In this document: positions 58,706 through 64,000 of the stretch, in pieces | How positions within the stretch are numbered: the first letter of the stretch is position 1 | How the letters are laid out: every line of letters begins with the position of its first letter | Notes under the pieces: generated by a model | The model's input: the letters and a program-made list of their open reading frames with translations, nothing else | What the model was told of the DNA's origin: nothing | Databases searched by the model: none | Translations under genes and position numbers: made by a program | Assembly: GCA_965603015.1 (NCBI GenBank) | Contig: CBFDBJ010000008.1 | Location: 1-64,000, forward strand | Direction of reading: 5' to 3' | Source: JAUWTJ01 sp965603015 | GTDB taxonomy: Bacteria > Pseudomonadota > Alphaproteobacteria > M2410 | DNA: 64,000 nucleotides

Positions 58706-59692
58706 TCAACTCTCCACCCACGCCTTGACCAGTTGATGGGCGATGGCCATGGGCGGCGGGACCCAGAGGGCGGCGCTTTTGGGGCCGGGGAGGCGGCCGC
58801 CTTTTGCGGCGTGTTCGACGGCCTCGGCAAGATCTGCTTTGTCGAACCACCGGGCATCGGACAGCTCGTTGCCGTCGATGGTGATCTCGGTGGATGAGGC
58901 AACCGCATGGCAGCCGATCATCAGCGACGACGGAAAAGGCCAGGGCTGGGTGGTGTGGTAGGTGACGTCCGAGACGCGCACTGCAGTTTCCTCAAAGACC
59001 TCGCGGGCAACGGCTTCCTCGATGGTTTCGCCGGGCTCGACGAACCCTGCAAGGGCTGAATACATCTTGTCGGGCCAGCCGGGGCCGCGGCCCAACAGCG
59101 CCTTGTCACCGTTTGTGGCCAGCATGATGACCACCGGATCGGTGCGCGGGAAATGTTCGGCGTTGCAGGAGGGGCAGGCGCGCTTGTATCCGGCTTCGGC
59201 GATCTGTGTCGGCTCGCCGCACACGGCGCAGAAGCCGTGCCGGGCGTGCCAGTCGATCATGGCCTTGGCCTGGGCCAGGATGGCGGCATCGCCTGAAGGC
59301 AGGATGGCCGCTGCGCCGCGCAGTTCGGTAAACTCGCCAAGGCCTTTCAAGGGGCCCTCGGCTTCCGGTTTGGCGGATTTGTCGATTTCGGCGGCAAAGA
59401 ACGCCTTGCCGTTCTTGATCCCGAGGAAGATTTCGAGGCCCGTGGTGGCGGCCTCATCAAGATCGGCGGGGCGCAGCCATCCGGCATCGGGGCCGTCGCC
59501 TTCATTGATCTCCGGCAGGATGAGGGGTTTGAGGTCCCACATGGGTACGATCAGGCTGGTCGGGTCCTTGCGCTTTTCGGCGAGCCATGCGGCATCGGTG
59601 CGCTTGTCGCTGGCCCGGTCGAGGGGGTTGTTGGCGAAGGTGTTGATCGCGCGAGCAAGATCGTGGGTTTCATGTGTGGTTTTGGTGGCCAT
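58706..59692 (-). CDS. nudC: NAD(+) diphosphatase (Nudix)
   Basis: A 328-residue Nudix hydrolase with the NudC zinc ribbon CAVCGEP...CPSC at about residues 164-185. The Nudix box is GFVEPGETIEEAVAREVFEET, and the downstream NADH-specific SQPWPFPxS motif appears as TTQPWPFPSSLMIG. It hydrolyses NAD(H) to NMN(H) plus AMP and removes NAD caps from RNA. The ATG at 59692 is preferred over a frame start eight codons earlier. It lies next to the SRP RNA, on the opposite strand, a common alphaproteobacterial arrangement. Confidence 0.92.
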   Translation of the reverse strand: MATKTTHETHDLARAINTFANNPLDRASDKRTDAAWLAEKRKDPTSLIVPMWDLKPLILPEINEGDGPDAGWLRPADLDEAATTGLEIFLGIKNGKAFFAAEIDKSAKPEAEGPLKGLGEFTELRGAAAILPSGDAAILAQAKAMIDWHARHGFCAVCGEPTQIAEAGYKRACPSCNAEHFPRTDPVVIMLATNGDKALLGRGPGWPDKMYSALAGFVEPGETIEEAVAREVFEETAVRVSDVTYHTTQPWPFPSSLMIGCHAVASSTEITIDGNELSDARWFDKADLAEAVEHAAKGGRLPGPKSAALWVPPPMAIAHQLVKAWVES

Positions 59693-59777
59693 GGAGGTCC
59701 CTCGGGCTGGAATCACTGGTATTTTTGAGGCTCAGTCTATGGACCTCAGAAAGATCCGGCAATGTCTGTCTTCTGGC

Positions 59778-59808
59778 TTGCATGTGGGCCCTGTTCATCT
59801 GCTATAAT
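59778..59808 (+). promoter_or_regulatory. Promoter of the SRP RNA gene
   Basis: TTGCAT and a perfect TATAAT, separated by 19 bp. The TATAAT ends six bases before the first base of the mature RNA. Confidence 0.7.
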
Positions 59809-59814
59809 GCTCTT

Positions 59815-59910
59815 GGAAGGTTGGCTGCGGACACGCCGCTCGCGAACCCGGTCAGGTCCGGAAGGAAGCAGCCGCAACGAGATTTTCGTGGGTCGCATGT
59901 CCAACCTTCC
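59815..59910 (+). ncRNA. ffs: Signal recognition particle RNA (4.5S type)
   Basis: An RNA of about 96 nt with the terminal stem GGAAGGTTGG/CCAACCTTCC. The universal domain IV core is GTCAGGTCCGGAAGGAAGCA (59859-59878 region), with the GGAA tetraloop and symmetric loop that bind Ffh. It pairs with Ffh to target membrane proteins co-translationally. The small type without an Alu domain is normal for this group. It lies directly before dnaX in the same orientation. Confidence 0.95.
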
Positions 59911-59949
59911 ACTTTAACTAATCCCCGCCAGATTGAGATCAGGGCCTGA

Positions 59950-61824
59950 ATGACCGAGGATAGCCAGACGCCATCAAATGCCCCGGGGGAAGAGCCCGGA
60001 TTTGCTCTTGAAGGCGGCAGCGCCAAGGCGGCCCCGGATGGGGGCTACAAGGTCCTTGCCCGTAAATACCGCCCCAACAGTTTTACAGATAATTTCATTG
60101 GCCATGATGCCATGGTGACGACCCTGGGCAATGCCTTTGAGGCGAACCGCATTGCCCATGCCTTCATCCTCACCGGGGTGCGCGGGATCGGCAAGACCAC
60201 CACGGCGCGGATCCTGGCTCGGGCGCTGAACTACTCGGCCCATGGCAAGGAGGGCGCGCCCTCGATCCATATGGGCGAGGAGGGCGAGCATTGCCGCGCC
60301 ATTATCGAGGGGCGTCATATGGACGTCATCGAAATGGATGCGGCGTCACGGACCGGCATCGGCGATATTCGCGAGATTATCGAATCGGTGCGCTTCCTGC
60401 CCGTCTCGGCGCGCTACAAGGTCTACATCATTGACGAAGTGCACATGCTTTCGACGGCGGCCTTTAACGGCCTCCTCAAGACACTGGAAGAGCCGCCGGA
60501 ACATGTGAAGTTTATCTTTGCCACCACCGAAATTCGCAAGGTGCCTGTGACGGTGCTGTCGCGCTGCCAGCGGTTTGATCTGAAGCGCGTTGACGCGGAA
60601 ACCCTGGTTGCGTTCCTTGCGAAAATCGCCGGAATGGAAGGCGCTGAAGTTGCAGACGCCGGCATGCGGCTCATTGCCCGTGCCGCAGAAGGCTCGGTGC
60701 GCGACGGTCTGTCGCTGCTGGATCAGGCGATTGCGCTGGGTGCCGGGGCTCCGGTGAGCGAGGTTCAGGTGCGTGATATGCTCGGTCTGGCAGACCGGGC
60801 GCGGATTGTTGATCTCTTTGATACTATCATGCGCGGCGACGTTGTGGCGGCCTTGCAGGAGCTGCGGGGCCAATATGATGGCGGCGCGGACCCCTCGGTA
60901 ATCATTTCTGATCTGATTGAGTTTACTCATTGGATGACCCGGCTCAAGGTGGCAACCTCTGCTGCAGACGATGCAACTGTGTCAGAGGATGAGCGCGAGC
61001 GCGGCAAGCAAATGGCGGCGCAGTTGTCGATCCAGGTGCTGAGCCGGACTTGGCAAATGCTGCTCAAGGGCCTGGAAGAAGTCCGCATGGCACCGGTGCC
61101 TGTGACGGCGGCGGAAATGATCCTCATTCGTCTTTGCTATGCTGCCGAACTTCCCGCTCCGGCTGATCTGGTTCGTCAGTTGGCGGATGGTGCATCAAGC
61201 GGCGCGTCTCCGCGGAGCGGCGGCGCTTCTGCTGCGCCTGCAGGTTCCGGGAGTGGCCGGGCGCCAACGGCCTCTTCAGGCGGCAGCGCGGCGGTGCAAA
61301 TGCAAACTCAATCGGCACCGCAAGCCCAAACAATGGCGGCGCCACAAGCTCAAACGGCGGCAGCGCCTCAGGCTTCGAGACCGCAGCTGGCTGCCGTGCC
61401 ATCCTCCGCGCCGCGCCTGCAGAGTTATGACGACGTTTTGAAACTGGTGACACATCGACGCGATATTCAGCTTCAGACAGCGCTGAAAGACAAGGTTCAC
61501 CTGGTGAATTTTGCTCCGGGCCGCATTGAGCTGCGGCCGACCAACAAGAGCGCTGAGCCGGTGCTGCGGGATCTTGAGAGAAAATTGCGGGAATGGACCG
61601 GAAAACCCTGGGAGGTTGCCCTCTCCTCGCAAGAAGGCGCACCGACGGTCATAGCCCAGGTTCAGGCGGCAGAGGCCAAACGGCTGGAAGAAGCAAAACT
61701 GGACCCGCTGGTTATTGCGGCGATGGAAGCCTTTCCCGGGGCCAGAATTATGTCGGTCAATGACCGGGCTGACGATATGAGCGATATTGCTGTGGCGCCT
61801 GAAAGCGAAGATGGCGGCGAGTGA
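59950..61824 (+). CDS. dnaX: DNA polymerase III subunit tau/gamma
   Basis: A 624-residue clamp-loader ATPase with Walker A GVRGIGKTT (residues 76-84), YIIDEVHMLS as Walker B, the SRC motif TVLSRCQRF and the delta-like third domain. A Gln/Ala-rich linker (about residues 450-500) precedes a C-terminal tau domain. In the usual zinc-finger site only C115 is left: LNY replaces LNC and MGEEGEHC replaces the CGxCxxC stretch. This form is common in alphaproteobacteria. No A-rich frameshift sequence for the gamma form was noticed. It starts a cluster with ybaB and recR. Confidence 0.95.
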   Translation: MTEDSQTPSNAPGEEPGFALEGGSAKAAPDGGYKVLARKYRPNSFTDNFIGHDAMVTTLGNAFEANRIAHAFILTGVRGIGKTTTARILARALNYSAHGKEGAPSIHMGEEGEHCRAIIEGRHMDVIEMDAASRTGIGDIREIIESVRFLPVSARYKVYIIDEVHMLSTAAFNGLLKTLEEPPEHVKFIFATTEIRKVPVTVLSRCQRFDLKRVDAETLVAFLAKIAGMEGAEVADAGMRLIARAAEGSVRDGLSLLDQAIALGAGAPVSEVQVRDMLGLADRARIVDLFDTIMRGDVVAALQELRGQYDGGADPSVIISDLIEFTHWMTRLKVATSAADDATVSEDERERGKQMAAQLSIQVLSRTWQMLLKGLEEVRMAPVPVTAAEMILIRLCYAAELPAPADLVRQLADGASSGASPRSGGASAAPAGSGSGRAPTASSGGSAAVQMQTQSAPQAQTMAAPQAQTAAAPQASRPQLAAVPSSAPRLQSYDDVLKLVTHRRDIQLQTALKDKVHLVNFAPGRIELRPTNKSAEPVLRDLERKLREWTGKPWEVALSSQEGAPTVIAQVQAAEAKRLEEAKLDPLVIAAMEAFPGARIMSVNDRADDMSDIAVAPESEDGGE

Positions 61825-61845
61825 TCGCCAGAAAATGAGTGCACA

Positions 61846-62166
61846 ATGAAAAATATATCTGACTTGATGAAACAGGCTGGCGAACTGCAATCGAAGATGA
61901 CCGAGATGCAGAGCGCCATGGATGAGATTGAGATCGAAGGCGTGTCGGGCGGCGGCATGGTTCGGGTAACGCTGAGCGGCAAGGGCCAGATGCGCGGGCT
62001 CAAGATCGATCCGGAAATTGCCCGCGATGATATCGAGATTCTGGAGGATCTGATCGTCGCGGCTCATAATGATGCCAAGTCAAAGTCCGAGGTTCGCATG
62101 CAGGAAGAAATGCAAAAGCTGACCGGCGGTCTGGCGCTCCCGCCTGGCTTCAAGATGCCGTTTTAG
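61846..62166 (+). CDS. YbaB/EbfC nucleoid-associated protein
   Basis: A 106-residue small DNA-binding protein with NISDLMKQAGELQSKMTEMQSAMDEIEIEGVSGGGMVRVTLSG, the typical YbaB start, ending in LPPGFKMPF. It is a dimer that binds DNA with low specificity and compacts the nucleoid. The gene is always near dnaX and recR in bacteria, and that is the case here (21 bp after dnaX). Length and residues are canonical. A palindromic repeat separates it from recR. Confidence 0.95.
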   Translation: MKNISDLMKQAGELQSKMTEMQSAMDEIEIEGVSGGGMVRVTLSGKGQMRGLKIDPEIARDDIEILEDLIVAAHNDAKSKSEVRMQEEMQKLTGGLALPPGFKMPF

Positions 62167-62203
62167 AGAGGGCGAATCTGAAGTACTCAGGATACCCTCA
62201 CTT

Positions 62204-62370
62204 TGTCGTCCCGGCCGGAGCGCAGCGAAGAGCCGGGACCTCGGGGCACAATCGTGCTTCTCATGATGAACTGTGTTATTCCTGACATAGTGCCTCCAGA
62301 TCCCCCTCTTAGGTGTGCTTTGCACACCTTGCCGGGCAGTGGGGTCGCGCTGCGCTTGCCCGGGATGACA
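62204..62370. repeat. Intergenic palindromic repeat, copy 7 (longest, with nested hairpin)
   Basis: Begins TGTCGTCCCGGCC and ends GCCCGGGATGACA. It contains the nested element AGGTGTGCTTTGCACACCTTGC near 62311, as in copies 4 and 6, plus a diverged middle. It splits ybaB from recR. Confidence 0.65.
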
Positions 62371-62390
62371 TGACAAGGGAGGGGTATTAG

Positions 62391-62432
62391 ATGGATATCA
62401 GTTCGATGACACCAGAGGAGTTTGGAGTTTGA
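62391..62432 (+). CDS. Possible 13-codon leader ORF of recR
   Basis: ATG start with AAGGGAGGGG about 7 nt before it, one of the strongest Shine-Dalgarno sequences in the window. It encodes MDISSMTPEEFGV and stops at TGA inside TTGA, where the recR TTG start overlaps by two bases. It could couple recR translation to leader translation. Coding evidence is only the signal layout. Confidence 0.3.
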   Translation: MDISSMTPEEFGV

Positions 62433-63025
62433 GTTCGGGAACCGAGATTGAGCATCTGATCGCCCTGCTGGCAAAATTGCCAGGGCTTGGGCCCCGTTCG
62501 GCGCGCCGCGCGGCGCTGCACCTCATCAAGAAGAAAGAGAGTTTGTTGCTGCCGCTTGCAGACGCCATGGCAGAAGCGGCCGAGAAGGTGATCACCTGTT
62601 CGATTTGCGGCAATGTGGATACGGTTGACCCGTGCGCCATTTGTGCGTCACCGCGGCGCGACAAGAGTATCATCTGCGTGGTTGAGGAAGTCGGCGACCT
62701 GTGGGCGCTGGAGCGCTCCGGTGTGATGGGCGGGCTCTATCATGTGCTTGGCGGTACGCTCTCGGCGCTTGACGGGATCGGCCCCGATGATCTCAATGTT
62801 GCCGGTCTGGTGCTGCGCTGCGAAGCACGCCAGGTCAGGGAAGTGATCCTGGCGATGAATGCCACGGTCGATGGTCAGACCACGGCGCACTACATTACAG
62901 ACCGGGTCGAGCATGCGGATGTGAAGGTGACCCGCCTTGCACACGGCGTGCCGGTTGGCGGCGAGCTTGATTATCTGGATGATGGGACGCTTGCAGCAGC
63001 GCTCAAGGCGCGACGGGAGTTTTAA
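62429..63025 (+). CDS. recR: Recombination mediator RecR
   Basis: A 198-residue protein with an N-terminal helix-hairpin-helix (LIALLAKLPGLGPRSARRAALHLIKKK), a C4 zinc finger (C57, C60, C69, C72) and a Toprim domain (VVEEVGDLWALERSGVMGGLYHVLGG). The C-terminal part is typical (VTRLAHGVPVGGELDYLDDGTLAAALKAR). It loads RecA at single-strand gaps together with RecO. The start codon must be TTG; GAGGAG lies 8 nt upstream. The leader ORF before it has an even stronger ribosome-binding site. The end overlaps the convergent rmuC stop by 23 bp. Confidence 0.93.
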   Translation: MSSGTEIEHLIALLAKLPGLGPRSARRAALHLIKKKESLLLPLADAMAEAAEKVITCSICGNVDTVDPCAICASPRRDKSIICVVEEVGDLWALERSGVMGGLYHVLGGTLSALDGIGPDDLNVAGLVLRCEARQVREVILAMNATVDGQTTAHYITDRVEHADVKVTRLAHGVPVGGELDYLDDGTLAAALKARREF

Positions 63026-64000
63026 GGCTGATCGTATCGGGAACCACTTCCGGTGTCGTTGCCTCAAGCTGGACTTCGTCGATTTTCTCGCCGTGGCGCA
63101 GGACTTTTTCAGCTGATGTTGTAATATCCCTGAGGTCGCCTTCGGCCTGGCTAAAGTGCTTCTGGAGATTGCCGACCCGCTTGTGGAGCCGCTCGACATC
63201 GCCCATCATCTTTCCGACCTGGATCTGAATGAGATGGGCCTGCTCGCGCATGGCGACGTCTTTCAGGACGGCGCGAACGGTGTTGAGGGTTGCCATCAGG
63301 GTTGTTGGCGAGACAATCCAGACGCGGGCTTTGTAGCTATCCTCGACCAGGTCGACAAAGTTTGCGTGCAGCTCTGCATAGACGGCTTCGGAGGGCAGAA
63401 ACATGAGTGCTGACTCGGCGGTCTCACCGGTAATGATGTATTTTTCGGATATGTCCTTGATGTGTTTTTTGACCGCCTGTTTGAAATCGCGCCGGGCGAG
63501 GGCGAGGGTGCTTTCATCGGCTGCGTCGCGAAGTGCCCTGTAGGACTCCAGGGGAAATTTGGAATCGACCACGATGGGGCCTGGCGGATTGGGGAGCAGG
63601 ATGACGCCGTCTGCCCGTTTGCCATTTGAAAGCGTTGACTGGAAGGAATAGGCCGAAGGCGGAAGGGCATTTCTGAAAATGTCTTCCATCTGGATTTCGC
63701 CAAATGCGCCGCGCGCCTGTTTGTTGTCGAGAATATGCTGGAGGCCGACGACCTGACCGGACAGTTCGGTGATGTTTTTTTGTGCCTCGTCGATAACGCT
63801 GAGGCGGTTGGTCAGCTCGCCCAGGGATTTGGCGGTTTTCTCGGCCGATTCAGTCAGGCTGACATTCATCTTGCCGGAGATGCCGTCAAAGCGCTCTTCA
63901 AGCACCTTCATGGTGCGCGCCTGGGCGTTGATATGAGCCTCACTCAAGGTGCTGACCTGGCCCTTGATCTCGCTTTGGGCGCCGACCAGCTGGGCGATGG
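63003..64000 (-). CDS. rmuC: DNA recombination protein RmuC (partial, 5' end off window)
   Basis: The last about 331 residues of RmuC. The open frame continues to the window edge, beyond the in-frame TTG at 63947. A coiled-coil with regular heptads (ERFDGISGKMNVSLTESAEKTAKSLGEL) is followed by the nuclease-like domain GAFGEIQMEDIFRNALPPSAYSFQ, VVDSKFPLESYRALRDA and ALMFLPSEAVYAELH, with PTTLMATLNTVRA near the end. RmuC limits inversions at short repeats, and its PD-(D/E)XK fold suggests a nuclease. It is convergent with recR, overlapping 23 bp at the 3' ends. Confidence 0.93.
   Translation of the reverse strand, partial: IAQLVGAQSEIKGQVSTLSEAHINAQARTMKVLEERFDGISGKMNVSLTESAEKTAKSLGELTNRLSVIDEAQKNITELSGQVVGLQHILDNKQARGAFGEIQMEDIFRNALPPSAYSFQSTLSNGKRADGVILLPNPPGPIVVDSKFPLESYRALRDAADESTLALARRDFKQAVKKHIKDISEKYIITGETAESALMFLPSEAVYAELHANFVDLVEDSYKARVWIVSPTTLMATLNTVRAVLKDVAMREQAHLIQIQVGKMMGDVERLHKRVGNLQKHFSQAEGDLRDITTSAEKVLRHGEKIDEVQLEATTPEVVPDTISLKTPVAP

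Overview
The window is a chromosomal segment of an alphaproteobacterium, with a GC-rich, densely packed, mostly housekeeping gene content. The evidence is a complete Caulobacter-type Flp/Cpa (Tad) pilus locus with a CtrA-type box (TTAA-N7-TTAA) upstream of the pilin, a short 4.5S-type SRP RNA, a DnaX without the usual zinc cysteines, the order cytochrome c - kdsB - prephenate dehydratase - nudC, and many TGTCAT...ATGACA intergenic palindromes. The exact order or genus cannot be fixed from the sequence. Parvibaculales- or Hyphomicrobiales-like lineages are plausible.

Layout. 1-14.6 kb is accessory and metabolic: a partial DUF7064/7065-like gene, an APC permease, a TauD-type dioxygenase, a DMT exporter, a C69/secernin peptidase, two tandem PAP2/Aur1-like membrane enzymes followed by a radical SAM protein, a DUF35/thiolase pair, a 2-hydroxyacid dehydrogenase, two alpha/beta hydrolases and a DUF2161 nuclease-fold protein. 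14.7-24 kb is translational: rpmI-rplT (own promoter, leader hairpin, terminator), pheS-pheT, an outer-membrane barrel, an EF-hand protein with His/Arg/Asp repeats, and lepA. 24.6-31.9 kb holds tRNA-Ser(GGA), a GMC oxidoreductase with its small subunit, a nitrilase, a SorAB/SoxCD-like sulfite dehydrogenase pair, an HD-GYP protein and an MBL hydrolase. 32-38 kb is lipid and CoA metabolism: a bifunctional FadJ-like protein, an amidohydrolase lipoprotein, an OYE-family reductase and an enoyl-CoA hydratase. 38.2-43.1 kb holds a soluble chemoreceptor, DUF2189 and DUF1992 proteins, an NDUFA9-like protein and uppP.

43.2-54.2 kb is the pilus locus: a stand-alone secretin N-domain protein (divergent), an AT-rich control region, flp pilin, a UUCG-loop terminator, then cpaA-B-C-D-E-F-tadB-tadC, and a convergent tadD-like lipoprotein. 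TadE/TadF/TadG minor pilins are not in the window. 54.4-64 kb is conserved core: an M17 aminopeptidase, a MarR regulator, membrane cytochrome c, kdsB, pheA, nudC, ffs (SRP RNA), dnaX, ybaB, recR and partial rmuC.

The strongest leads for something undescribed are the PAP2-PAP2-radical SAM cluster (5.86-9.14 kb), a composite palindromic repeat family with a nested hairpin insertion, the EF-hand/His-repeat protein, and a 13-codon leader ORF with a strong Shine-Dalgarno that overlaps the TTG start of recR. No CRISPR array, insertion sequence, prophage or obvious defence island was seen.
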